Positions 51,216 through 60,038 of a stretch of DNA of 64,000 nt are shown here, in pieces. The translations under genes and the position numbers were made by a program. The notes under the pieces were generated by a model that worked only from the letters and a program-made list of their open reading frames with translations, did not search any database and was not told where the DNA came from. This stretch comes from Streptomyces collinus Tu 365 (GTDB lineage Bacteria; Actinomycetota; Actinomycetes; Streptomycetales; Streptomycetaceae), in the NCBI RefSeq assembly GCF_000444875.1, contig NC_021985.1, forward strand, positions 496,001-560,000. The letters run 5' to 3'. Positions within the stretch are counted from its first letter, which is position 1; every line of letters begins with the position of its first letter.

Positions 51216-51323
51216 AACGCCCTCATGGGCAACTGCGGGCCACCGAGCGCGACTTGTCCGGTCGGTGGCATCTGCAACAGGCCGGCCCCACCGCCCCGCA
51301 TGGGGCGCAGTGGCGCACGTCGC

Positions 51324-52532
51324 TCACCAGACGACGGGCAGTTCGGTGAGGGAGTGGAAGACGGGATGTTCGCGAACGCGGAGCTGACCGACCTCGCAGG
51401 CCAGACGCAGCGTCGGCAGGGTGGTGAAGAGCGAACCGAGGGCGAGCGTCACCTCCAGGCGCCCCAGTGACGCGCCGAGGCAGAAGTGGGCGCCGTGGCC
51501 CCACAGCAGATGATCGGAGGCGTCGCGGTGGATGTCGAGGCGCTCGGGGCGGGGGAAGACCGTGGCGTCATGGTTGGCGGCGAGCAGGCTGATCATCACC
51601 GACTCGCCCGCGCCGACCAGGGTCTCGCCGATCCGGACGTCCTCCGTGGCCTGGCGTACGACGTTGTCCTGGATGATCGACCAGAACCTCATCGACTCCT
51701 CCACGAACTGCGGCAGCAGGGCCCCGCCGTCGGCGAGGACCTCCGCGCGCAGTCCGTCGTCGGTCAGCAGGCTCAGCGCGCTGAAGGCGATCTGAGTGGC
51801 CGTCGACTCGTGGCCGGCGATGAGGAGCAGCTTCAGGATGCCGAGGAGGTCGGCGCGGTCGAGTTCGCCGGTGGCCACGTGGTTGGTGACCAGACGGCTG
51901 ACCAGATCGTCGCCCGGTTGCTTCTCCTTGGCGCGCGCCGTCTCGTCCAGGAAGGCGATGATCCGGTGGTGGGCCGCCAGGGAGAGCGCCGGGTCGCCGT
52001 CCGTGAGCAGGATCCGGGTCTGCTCCAGGAAGAAGGCGGTGTGCTCGTCCGGAATCCCCAACAGCCGGGCGATGACCAGCGCCGACACATGGGCCGCGAA
52101 GTCCCGTACCAGGTCGGCGGGTTGCGGACCGGCCGCCAGGGCGTCGGCAGCCCGGTCGGTCAGTTCCTGGAGACCGGGTCTCAGCATGCGCACCCGGCGC
52201 GCCGTGAACTCCGGGGCGACCATTCTGCGCAGCCGACCGTGCTCCGGATCGTCCATGCGCAGGAACCCGCTCGGCCGGTCGTCGGTAGGCACGGGAATGC
52301 GCAGCGGAAAGCCGGGCCGGGTCTCGTCGGCGCTCAGCCGGGGGTCCTTGAGCGCGGCCTTCACGTCCTCGTGGCGGGTGATCAACCAGGCCAGCTGCTC
52401 CTCACCGGCGACCGCCGGCAGCCGGACCAGCGTCGGCGGCCCGTCACGGACGACACCCAGGGCCGGTGGCGGCGACAGCGGACAGACGCGGGCCAGCGGC
52501 CAGTCCAGCACACTGGGGTATGCAACGCGCAC
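51324..52532 (-). CDS. cytochrome P450
   Basis: A 402-residue P450 started at GTG (AGGGGAG upstream). The I-helix is LLLIAGHESTATQ, the K-helix EESMRF (EXXR), and the heme ligand is Cys in LLWGHGAHFCLGAS. These bacterial class I enzymes hydroxylate small lipophilic substrates with ferredoxin partners, none of which is encoded nearby. It is a monocistronic gene; the substrate is unknown. Confidence 0.92.
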   Translation of the reverse strand: MRVAYPSVLDWPLARVCPLSPPPALGVVRDGPPTLVRLPAVAGEEQLAWLITRHEDVKAALKDPRLSADETRPGFPLRIPVPTDDRPSGFLRMDDPEHGRLRRMVAPEFTARRVRMLRPGLQELTDRAADALAAGPQPADLVRDFAAHVSALVIARLLGIPDEHTAFFLEQTRILLTDGDPALSLAAHHRIIAFLDETARAKEKQPGDDLVSRLVTNHVATGELDRADLLGILKLLLIAGHESTATQIAFSALSLLTDDGLRAEVLADGGALLPQFVEESMRFWSIIQDNVVRQATEDVRIGETLVGAGESVMISLLAANHDATVFPRPERLDIHRDASDHLLWGHGAHFCLGASLGRLEVTLALGSLFTTLPTLRLACEVGQLRVREHPVFHSLTELPVVW

Positions 52533-52848
52533 GGTCTCCCCTTCATGTGAACGAATGCCCGCGCCACACGTCGTCCTCGGCGGCGGTGCTCCGACCGAAC
52601 TACACAACCACCCCCGGCTGACGTCCGGGTGACCAGCCACTGACCCGGGCCCCCCGTCACTGGCTCGACCGGACCTCGGGCGCGAAGACACCTGCTTGCG
52701 CCGGCTTCGGACCGACGCACAACCGGCCACGCGAACCCTGCACCAACGGCAAAGCAGAGCCGGTCCGTCCGACCGGATGGCGCTCGAGCGTCGTGATCCG
52801 GCTGACATGTCCTCAGACCACACCGGAGCGCCGGGGCAGGCCGTCGCC
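52533..52848. other. intergenic, no gene seen
   Basis: About 315 bases between the P450 start and the stop of the FemX-like gene. Frames present lack coding character. The P450 promoter should be here. Confidence 0.35.
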
Positions 52849-53970
52849 TCAGCGGCGGGACATGTAGAGGTCGAGAGCTTTGTGCAGGACCTTGTTCAGG
52901 GGATAGTCCCACTCGCCGAGGTACTCGACGGCCTGGCCGCCGGTGCCGGCCTTGAACCGGAGCAGTCCCAGAAGGTGGTTGTCCTCTTCCAGGGTGTCGG
53001 TGATGCCGCGGAAGTCGTAGACAGCCGCCCCGAGTTCGTGGGCGTCACACATCATGCGCCACTGGATGGCGTTGTTCGGCTGGACCTCGCGTTTGCGGCT
53101 GGTGGAGGCGCCGTAGGAGTACCAGACGTGCTCGCCGACGGTGAGCATCGTGGCGGCGGCGAGCACCTCGCCCTCGTGACAGGCGAGGTAGAGGCGCATC
53201 CGGTCGGCGTCCTCGGCCTGCAGCGTGGTCCACATCCGCTGGAAGTAGGCCAGTGGTCGCGGGATGAACCGGTCCCGTTCAGCGGTCTCGACGTAGAGGC
53301 CGTAGAACGTGGGAAGGTCCTCGTAGCCGCCCTGGACGACCTTGACGCCGGCCTTCTCCGCCTTCTTGATGTTGCGGCGCCACTGCTGGTTGAAGTCGCG
53401 CTGGATCTCTTCCAAGGACCGGCCGGCGAAGGGTACCTGGAACACGTAGCGGGGCTGGCCCGCGGCAAAGCCGTCCTCGCTGCCGGGCTCGGTCTGCTGC
53501 CAGCCCATCCGGCGCAGCCGGTCGGCGATGTCGAAGGCCAGCGGCTCCTGGACGGTGGCCTCCACATCCCGTAGTTTCCTGGCCTGCGGGTCGGCGATCG
53601 CGGCCTTGACCGCTTCGGCGCTCCAGCGGCGTGCGACGACGGGTGGTCCCATCTTCACCGAGAAGGCGCCCTGCCCCTTCAGATACGCGAGCATCGGCTC
53701 GAGCCACCGCTCCAGGTCTGCCGCTGCCCAGTCGATGACCGGGCCCTCCGGCAGATAGGCGAGGTACCTCTTCAGCTTCGGCAACGGTCGCAGCAGCACC
53801 AGACCTGCCCCGACGAGGCGGTCGCTGTCGTCGAACCAGCCCAGACACTGCGCCTGCCAGTCCGGCTTCACGTCCCCCCACGAGGGAACCTGCATGTGGC
53901 TCACCGAGGGCCGGGCCGTGACGAAGGCCAGATGCTCCTCGCGGGTGATCGCCTTCAAGCGATAGCTCAT
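52849..53970 (-). CDS. femX: FemX-type peptidoglycan branching aminoacyltransferase
   Basis: A 373-residue FemABX protein that transfers the bridge glycine from glycyl-tRNA to lipid II in Streptomyces. YLAYLPEGPVIDW, FSVKMGPPVV, PRYVFQVPFAGRSLEEIQRD, QWRRNIKKAEKAGVKVV and the ending LNKVLHKALDLYMSRR are characteristic. AAGGAG precedes the ATG. It is isolated from other wall genes, so it may be a second copy rather than the housekeeping one; VanK in the vancomycin-resistance cluster is such a paralogue, but no van genes are seen here. Confidence 0.85.
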   Translation of the reverse strand: MSYRLKAITREEHLAFVTARPSVSHMQVPSWGDVKPDWQAQCLGWFDDSDRLVGAGLVLLRPLPKLKRYLAYLPEGPVIDWAAADLERWLEPMLAYLKGQGAFSVKMGPPVVARRWSAEAVKAAIADPQARKLRDVEATVQEPLAFDIADRLRRMGWQQTEPGSEDGFAAGQPRYVFQVPFAGRSLEEIQRDFNQQWRRNIKKAEKAGVKVVQGGYEDLPTFYGLYVETAERDRFIPRPLAYFQRMWTTLQAEDADRMRLYLACHEGEVLAAATMLTVGEHVWYSYGASTSRKREVQPNNAIQWRMMCDAHELGAAVYDFRGITDTLEEDNHLLGLLRFKAGTGGQAVEYLGEWDYPLNKVLHKALDLYMSRR

Positions 53971-54099
53971 GCGCAGTGCTCCTTTGTCCGACGCCCAAAT
54001 CTACCGAGGTAGGGAACGCCCAAGTGTTCCGTGCAGGACGGGTGCTCGGCGAGGACCGAAGCGGCGCAGTCGAGTGGGATGCCGCCGCGCTGGAGTGGG

Positions 54100-54414
54100 T
54101 CATCGCGGTCGAGTCAACGATCTTGCGGGTCCATCAGCACGCGACCGGGGCCAGGCCAGGTCCAAGCGGCTGTATGCCTCGTCAAACCAGGCATCTTTCA
54201 GCGGGACGCTCACTGTCACCGTCGTCAAAGACGATGAGGCGTCCCTGATCGTCACATGAGCCCGTCCCTCCTCCGGGTCACGCTCGATGAATACCTCAGG
54301 GCCGCGGGTGTCCTGGCGCCACGCGATGTCCTGGCCGGCGTCGAGCGCGTCCAGGGCCTCCTGCCAGTGCCGCAGGTCGTCCGGCAGCACCCAGGTCTTG
54401 AGGCTTCCGCGCAC
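54100..54414 (-). CDS. DUF5959-like protein with damaged 5' end
   Basis: From GTG 54414 the frame reads RGSLKTWVLPDDLRHWQEAL, then GQDIAWRQDTRGPEVFIERD and TIRDASSSLTTVTVSVPLKD, like Streptomyces proteins I associate with DUF5959. The same frame continues upstream with DACGVLTGEFLVDTPF but has no start codon before an in-frame stop near 54540. The 5' part therefore seems lost or frameshifted. The role is unknown. Confidence 0.5.
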   Translation of the reverse strand: MRGSLKTWVLPDDLRHWQEALDALDAGQDIAWRQDTRGPEVFIERDPEEGRAHVTIRDASSSLTTVTVSVPLKDAWFDEAYSRLDLAWPRSRADGPARSLTRPR

Positions 54415-54571
54415 GAACGGCGTGTCGACCAGAAACTCTCCGGTCAGTACACCGCAGGCGTCCTGACCGTCCGGAAATCCCCGAGCACGTCCCCAGGATC
54501 CGTCATGGTGTCGGCGAGCCGTGGCCGCAGCGCGCCACTCTCACCTACGCTGCTCTATGGATCTACGGAGG

Positions 54572-54673
54572 ATGACGGTGGAGGGCACCAGCACGCGTAC
54601 GGTCCACCCCGACGACGGCACACCCGACCGGCGCCCGGCCGAGATGCCCGCCCACCCGGCGGAGCCGGCATGA
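54572..54673 (+). CDS. micro-ORF coupled to the cysteine desulfurase
   Basis: A 33-codon frame (or 31 from the GTG at 54578, which has GGAGG six bases upstream) ending in a TGA that overlaps the desulfurase ATG by four bases. It would read TVEGTSTRTVHPDDGTPDRR and end AHPAEPA. The desulfurase itself has no better start signal, so translation probably enters through this micro-ORF. Whether the peptide has a function is unknown. Confidence 0.45.
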   Translation: MTVEGTSTRTVHPDDGTPDRRPAEMPAHPAEPA

Positions 54674-55860
54674 CCGGCCGGGGCGACACCGCCGACGTGC
54701 TGCCGCCGTTCCCCGGGCCGCCGGACGGACCCGTCTACCTGGACTACAACGCCACCACGCCCGTCGACCCACGGGTCGTCGAAGCGATGATGCCGTACCT
54801 GACCCGCTTCTTCGGCAACCCCTCCAGCAGCCACCCCTACGGCGCCGAGCCGCGGCGCGCGCTGGGTGCGGCCCGGGCCCAGGTCGCCGCCCTCATCGGG
54901 GCCCGCACCGGCGAGATGGTTTTCACCGGCTCCGGTTCGGAGGCCGACCTGCTCGCACTGCGCGGCGCGGTGCTGGCCTCCGGGCGCTCACGGCCGCATG
55001 TGATCACGCAGGCCACCGAACACCCGGCCGTGCTGGAGAGCTGCCGGTCCCTGGAGCGCCTGCACGGAGCACGCGTCACCGTGCTGCCGGTCGACGGCGA
55101 CGGGCAGGTCGACCCGGACGCGCTGGACTCGGCGCTCACCGAGGCGACGGTACTGGTGTCGGTCATGGCCGCCAACAACGAGACGGGCGCCCTCCAGCCG
55201 GTCACCGAGCTCGCCGCCCTCGCGCGCAAACGCGGCGCTCTCTTCCACTGCGACGCGGCCCAGGCGGTGGGGAAGATCCCTCTCGACGTCGACGAGCTGG
55301 GCGTGGACCTGCTCACCGTCGTGGGTCACAAGATGTACGCGCCGAAGGGCGTCGCCGCGCTCTATGTGCGCGAGGGCGTGCGGCTGGAGCCGGTGGTCCA
55401 CGGCGGCCCGCAGGAGCAGGGGTTGCGGGCCGGCACGGAAAACGTCGCCCTGGCGGTCGCCCTCGGCACCGCCGCCCGTATCGCGGCCCACGAGCTCGAC
55501 CACGGCACACCGGACCGGATCGCGACCCTGCGCGACGACCTCCATCGGCGGCTGAGCACGGCCCTGTCCGGCCGCGTCCACCTCAACGGCCCCGAGAAGG
55601 CCCGCCTGCCGAACACCCTGAACGTTCGCATCGACGGCGTACTCGGACACGAACTCCTCGACGCCGCGCAGGGCATCGCGGCCTCGACGGGTTCCGCCTG
55701 CCACAGCGGCACCCACACCCCGTCGCCGGTGCTGACCGCCATGGGGCTCGAACCGGCCCGCGCACTGGAGGCGTTGAGGCTGACTCTGGGACGCTGGTCC
55801 ACGCCCGCAGGCATCGAGACGGCGGCGAACGCGCTCATCGAGGCGGCTGCCTCGCACTGA
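54670..55860 (+). CDS. cysteine desulfurase (class V PLP enzyme, NifS/IscS/DndA type)
   Basis: A 396-residue PLP enzyme releasing sulfur from cysteine as a persulfide. VYLDYNATTPVDPRVVEAMM starts the fold, TEHPAVLESC and AANNETGALQP are conserved, the PLP Lys is in VVGHKMYAPKG, and the reactive Cys is in ASTGSACHSGTHTPSPVL. No iscU, sufBCD, dnd or thiouridylase gene is adjacent, so its acceptor is unknown. It begins in the overlap with a micro-ORF. Confidence 0.88.
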   Translation: MTGRGDTADVLPPFPGPPDGPVYLDYNATTPVDPRVVEAMMPYLTRFFGNPSSSHPYGAEPRRALGAARAQVAALIGARTGEMVFTGSGSEADLLALRGAVLASGRSRPHVITQATEHPAVLESCRSLERLHGARVTVLPVDGDGQVDPDALDSALTEATVLVSVMAANNETGALQPVTELAALARKRGALFHCDAAQAVGKIPLDVDELGVDLLTVVGHKMYAPKGVAALYVREGVRLEPVVHGGPQEQGLRAGTENVALAVALGTAARIAAHELDHGTPDRIATLRDDLHRRLSTALSGRVHLNGPEKARLPNTLNVRIDGVLGHELLDAAQGIAASTGSACHSGTHTPSPVLTAMGLEPARALEALRLTLGRWSTPAGIETAANALIEAAASH

Positions 55861-56276
55861 CCCGGCTCGGCTGGGCCATCGTCGATCCGCGCCCGATCCC
55901 CGCCCGCGCCTTTCGTGGCCGACCGCCAACGCCTACGCAGCCGGAGCCCGGCGCGCATCGGCACTTCGGCAGAGGGGTGAGGATGGTCAGGGGGTGATCT
56001 TCTTCCGAGCGGCGGCCATCGCGGGCGCGGGCGTCGACGAGGTCCTCGCGGCTCGACTTCGACCGGCCCTGCACCTCCCATGGGCCACCAAAGCCACGGC
56101 AGAGCCGCGGCCCCGGATCGCCGTCCCCGACCACGACCGGCCTCGGCCAGGGCGCCCCATCCCTGCCACGGAACCACCATCAGGACCCAGTCGAGGCAAA
56201 CCCAAATCCCGTGGAGCCGACCTGCGCGGTCGTGGAATGATCTTCGCGACTGCTGACGGAAGGGAAGGCTGACAAC
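55861..56276. other. intergenic, no gene seen
   Basis: About 415 bases. Overlapping frames on both strands near 55990-56270 have no recognisable domain. It contains the promoter of the deaminase/ASCH gene. Confidence 0.35.
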
Positions 56277-57080
56277 GTGTACGTACCGCCATCTGCACGA
56301 GCTCTCGATGATGACGAGCGTGAGCTCGTGGAGCTGGCACGCCGCACCATTGACGCGCAAACCGACGCCGGGCCCGACGAAGACGGGATCCACACGATGG
56401 GCGCCGCGGTCATGGCCGCCGACTACCGGATGTTCGCCGGCGTGAACCTCTACCACTTCACCGGCGGACCCTGTGCCGAACTCGTGGCTCTGGGAGCCGC
56501 ACGAGCCCAGGGCGCCCGCCAGATGCGCTGCATCGTTGCCGTGGGAAACCACGGGCGCGGGGTCGTCGGCCCGTGCGGACGCGATCGGCAGGTCTTCGTG
56601 GACTACTACCCCACCATGCGCGTCATCGTGCCCACGCCCGCCGGGCCCAGATCCGTTCTCGCCGCCGACCTGATGCCGCTGACTCAGCGATGGACCCCGG
56701 AAGGCATGAACGGTCTCGACCCGTCGCTCTATGAAGACCCGGAGACGGCCGGTCCCCCGATCATCCGGTTCAACCCCCGTTACCTCGATAACGTCCGCTC
56801 CGGCGCCAAGACCAAGACCACCCGCTTCCGGGACCCGGCCCGGCTCGGGCCGGCACGGCTGGTGTTCGAGAGCGACCCCGAAGTCGTCCTGCCGGCAGAG
56901 GTGACCGGCATCAGGCACTGCCTGGTCAGCGACCTCACCGACCAGGACGCCCGAGCCGAGGGGCTGACGACCGCAGCCGAACTCCGGGAAGGCCTCAAGA
57001 GCCACTACCCGGATCTCACGGAAACCGACGAGGTCGACGTAGTCACCTTTCAGATCAACGACAAGACAGGCGCCGCTTGA
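56277..57080 (+). CDS. cytidine-deaminase-like / ASCH domain fusion
   Basis: A 267-residue two-domain protein with a GTG start. Residues 1-125 are a CDA fold: AGVNLYHFTGGPCAELVALG supplies C66-A-E68, and GPCGRDRQVFVDYYP supplies C100, but the third zinc Cys of PCXXC is Asp103. The ribose-binding Glu of the N-V-E motif is also absent. Residues ~160-261 form an ASCH domain with G176-X-K178-X4-R183 (SGAKTKTTRF) and the ending VDVVTFQI. ASCH proteins such as YqfB deacylate N4-acetylcytidine, so a route from acylated cytidine to uridine is possible; RNA binding is the alternative. Confidence 0.75.
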   Translation: MYVPPSARALDDDERELVELARRTIDAQTDAGPDEDGIHTMGAAVMAADYRMFAGVNLYHFTGGPCAELVALGAARAQGARQMRCIVAVGNHGRGVVGPCGRDRQVFVDYYPTMRVIVPTPAGPRSVLAADLMPLTQRWTPEGMNGLDPSLYEDPETAGPPIIRFNPRYLDNVRSGAKTKTTRFRDPARLGPARLVFESDPEVVLPAEVTGIRHCLVSDLTDQDARAEGLTTAAELREGLKSHYPDLTETDEVDVVTFQINDKTGAA

Positions 57081-57199
57081 ATCGCGGAGGCACCAGCGAA
57101 CCTGTCCCGGGCCGGCTCACTTGTGCACTCTTCCCGATGGCCTGATGTGACAGATCCTGGTCATTGCAGCCATGCCGGATCGGGCGGAATGATCAGGGC

Positions 57200-58174
57200 A
57201 TGCCCCAACCGCACCGCGTTGTGATCGTCGCCTTTCCCGGCATCGAGCTGCTGGACGCCACCGGACCGGCCGAGGTGTTTTCCGTCGCCTCCCGGGTCGG
57301 AGGAGCTGACCGGACCGGCTACCTCGTGCGGATCGCTACGGCGGACGGCGCCCCCGTGACCACCTCCAGCGGCGTGCGGCTGATGGCGGACCTGGACTTC
57401 GACGATGTGGCCGGCCCGATCGACACCCTGCTGGTGCCGGGGGCGATCGAGCTCGTCGACGGCGGCGTCGAGCCGGTGATCGACCACCAGGTCACCACCT
57501 GGCTGCAGCGTGCGGCACCCCGGGCCCGGCGGATCGGGTCGATCTGTGCGGGTGCGCACCTGCTGGCCGCCGCGGGGCTGCTGGAGGGCCGGCCGGCCAC
57601 GACGCACTGGCTCACCGCGGACCGGCTGGCCGCCGAACACCCAGGAGTGCGGGTGGATCCAGATCCGATCTTCATTCGGGACGCGCGGGTGTGGACCTGC
57701 GCCGGCGTCACCTCGGGGATGGACATGGCGCTGGCCATGGTCGCCGAGGACCACGGCCAGGACCTTGCTCTCGCGACCGCCCGGATGATGGTGATGTACG
57801 TCAAACGCTCAGGTGGACAGAGCCAGTTCAGTGTGCCGCTGTCCGTCCAGGGCTCCTCGGACGACCGGATCGACGAGCTGCGCAGGTGGATCACCGAACA
57901 CCTCGCCGAGGACCTGTCCCTCGAAGTCCTGGCGGCCCGTACGCACCTGAGCACGCGCCACTTCACCCGTCTGTTCCATCAGCGCACCTCCACGACACCG
58001 GCCGCCTACGTGGAAGCCGCCCGGCTGGAGGCCGCCCGGCGCCTGCTGGAGGACAGCGACCGCAGTCTGCCCGAGGTCGCCGCCGCCAGCGGCCTGGGCT
58101 CCGTGGAAACGCTGCACCGCGTCTTCCGTCGGCGGCTGGGCACCACCCCGGCCGAGTACCGCCGCCGGTTCTGA
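57200..58174 (+). CDS. GlxA-type AraC-family regulator (DJ-1/PfpI sensor)
   Basis: A 324-residue regulator. Residues 5-185 form a DJ-1/PfpI fold (VVIVAFPGIELLDATGPAEV) with the elbow RIGSICAGAHLLAAAGLL. The C-terminal double helix-turn-helix has LSLEVLAARTHLSTRHFTRL and LPEVAAASGLGSVETLHRVF, then RLGTTPAEYRRRF. It probably controls the MBL-fold gene 105 bases downstream on the same strand. Confidence 0.87.
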   Translation: MPQPHRVVIVAFPGIELLDATGPAEVFSVASRVGGADRTGYLVRIATADGAPVTTSSGVRLMADLDFDDVAGPIDTLLVPGAIELVDGGVEPVIDHQVTTWLQRAAPRARRIGSICAGAHLLAAAGLLEGRPATTHWLTADRLAAEHPGVRVDPDPIFIRDARVWTCAGVTSGMDMALAMVAEDHGQDLALATARMMVMYVKRSGGQSQFSVPLSVQGSSDDRIDELRRWITEHLAEDLSLEVLAARTHLSTRHFTRLFHQRTSTTPAAYVEAARLEAARRLLEDSDRSLPEVAAASGLGSVETLHRVFRRRLGTTPAEYRRRF

Positions 58175-58279
58175 CCCCTACCACCCGCACCACCTGCCGA
58201 CCACCGGGCACGCTCGCTCACCGGCCGAGCTTCGCCATGCCCGCACGCGACATCGACCAGCACACTTCCAAGGAGAACC

Positions 58280-59026
58280 GTGGCCCGCACGAAGGTCGTC
58301 CCCATCCCGGTCATGGGCCGGCACAACATCAACGCCTACCTGCTGCTCGGCCGTCGGCCCGTCATCGTCGACGCCGGAACCCCCGGCAGCGGCCACAGGA
58401 TCCACGACCGGATCACCGCCCTCGGCGTCGATCCCGCCGACGTCTCACTGATCGTCATCACCCACGGCCACATCGACCACTTCGGCTCCGCCGCCGAACT
58501 GCACCGGCTGACCGGCGCACCCCTCGCCGGCCACGTCGCCGACCTCGGACCGTACCGCTCGGGCCGGGTCCGCGAACCGTATCTGCCCACCGGCCCGATG
58601 GGCCGTCTCATGGCCCGCAACCGGAAACTTCACGTCCGGGCCGAGCCGTTCGAGCCCGCGGTGCTCGTCCGCGGCGAGACGAACCTCGAGGACTTCGGGC
58701 TCGCTGCGCGCATCATGCCCACCCCCGGCCACACCGCCGGATCTGTCTCCGTCCTCACCGACGACGGCGACCTCGTCGCCGGCGACCTGATCGCCGGCTC
58801 CTTCATGGGTCTCATCCCCGGCAGGCCGGCCAATCCGCCCTTCCACGACGACTCCCGGCAGAACCTCGCCAGCCTGCGCGAGATGCTCGCCCTGAACCCC
58901 ACTCGCCTGCACGTCGGCCACGGCACCGCCCTGGATCCCGGCCGGGTGAGGCGGTGGGCCGAGAAGGAACACGACCGCCTGGCACGGCTCGGCGCGGCCG
59001 GACGCCTTGTCACGCGCGATGGATAA
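58280..59026 (+). CDS. metallo-beta-lactamase-fold hydrolase
   Basis: A 248-residue MBL protein from GTG behind AAGGAG. The metal motif is ITHGHIDHFGSA (HXHXDH), followed by MPTPGHTAGSVSV, DLVAGDLIAGS and the last His in HVGHGTALDPG. A full dinuclear metal site is present. The group includes quorum-quenching lactonases and glyoxalase II-like hydrolases; the substrate is unknown. Confidence 0.86.
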   Translation: MARTKVVPIPVMGRHNINAYLLLGRRPVIVDAGTPGSGHRIHDRITALGVDPADVSLIVITHGHIDHFGSAAELHRLTGAPLAGHVADLGPYRSGRVREPYLPTGPMGRLMARNRKLHVRAEPFEPAVLVRGETNLEDFGLAARIMPTPGHTAGSVSVLTDDGDLVAGDLIAGSFMGLIPGRPANPPFHDDSRQNLASLREMLALNPTRLHVGHGTALDPGRVRRWAEKEHDRLARLGAAGRLVTRDG

Positions 59027-59363
59027 GTCGCCAGTTCGCGGCCCGGCACCCGGCACCCGGGTGCACCCCGGCAGGGGCTTCCGGCGCCAGCCGGCAACGG
59101 GTCCGTCGGTGCAGGCGTCTTGGTCGGACTGATGATCCGTGCAACGGCCTCCCCGCCGCCGTACGAAGTGACCGGGTCAGCCTCGACCGGGCAGGTTCTC
59201 CCAGTGGCGGCGGACCAGGGTCGGGTTCCGTACCGCGGACCCGTGCGGACGTGGTCGAACTGCGGTCGCTTTGCTGTGCGGTTCGCACCCCTCACCACCG
59301 CGTCGCATGATCTCGGGCGCCCTTCTCACACGTCCGCAGGCAGTCCCGGCGATCACTACGCCG
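59027..59363. other. intergenic, no gene seen
   Basis: About 335 bases between convergent genes. A leftward frame ending VRNPTLVRRHWENLPGRG near 59177 has slight coding character but no domain. No clear terminator was found. Confidence 0.35.
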
Positions 59364-59933
59364 TCACGCGGCGTTCGCCCACTCCTCGCGGAGCATCCCG
59401 AAGAGCACTCTGTCGTAGCGCTTCCCGTCCAGCAGTACGGCCGACCGGCGGCGCCCCTCCTCCCGGAAGCCGAGCCTGGTGAAGGCGCGCACGGCACGCT
59501 CGTTGCCGCTCCAGGTGTCCAGCTCCAACCGACTGAGGCAAAACGCGCCGAACAGATGGTCCACGAGCAGCCGCAGCGCGTCACTGCCGTGGCCGCGGCC
59601 CCAGAACTCCCGCTCGCCGATGGTCACTCCCAGCGTGGCCACGCCGGCGTACGGGTCCAGGTCCCGGTAATCCGCCATGCCGATCACGCTGCCGCTCGCC
59701 AGGTCCTCGACCGTGAACACGGCAGATTCCCTCGGGTTCAGGAGGAGCATCGTCTCGAAGCCGAGACCGATAGCCTCCGCTGTGACCGGGCCGAAAGTCG
59801 GGTCGCCGGCCGTGGCCCAGCGCACCACCTCCGCGTCGTTCCGCCACCGAAGATGATGCTTCGCATCCTCGGAGTGCAACGCACGCAGCCTTACCTGTTT
59901 TCCTTCGAACATCGCGCCACTGTAATCGATCAC
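59364..59933 (-). CDS. GNAT acetyltransferase, RimJ/RimL type
   Basis: A 189-residue acetyltransferase. KQVRLRALHSEDAKHHLRWR starts the fold, TIGEREFWGRGHGSDALRLL is the acetyl-CoA loop, and LELDTWSGNERAVRAFTRLGF motif B. A GTG at 59933 with AGGGA upstream was used; an ATG seven codons in (MFEGKQ) is an alternative. The acceptor is unknown. Confidence 0.83.
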   Translation of the reverse strand: MIDYSGAMFEGKQVRLRALHSEDAKHHLRWRNDAEVVRWATAGDPTFGPVTAEAIGLGFETMLLLNPRESAVFTVEDLASGSVIGMADYRDLDPYAGVATLGVTIGEREFWGRGHGSDALRLLVDHLFGAFCLSRLELDTWSGNERAVRAFTRLGFREEGRRRSAVLLDGKRYDRVLFGMLREEWANAA

Positions 59934-60038
59934 ATCATCCCTGAGCCGAGCATTTCCGGAGGTGCAGCCGAGGTCCAGCCCCAGCCGTGAGAACCGGCTT
60001 GTCGGGCGTTGTCAGAGGCATCAGGCACACTGCGCTGT

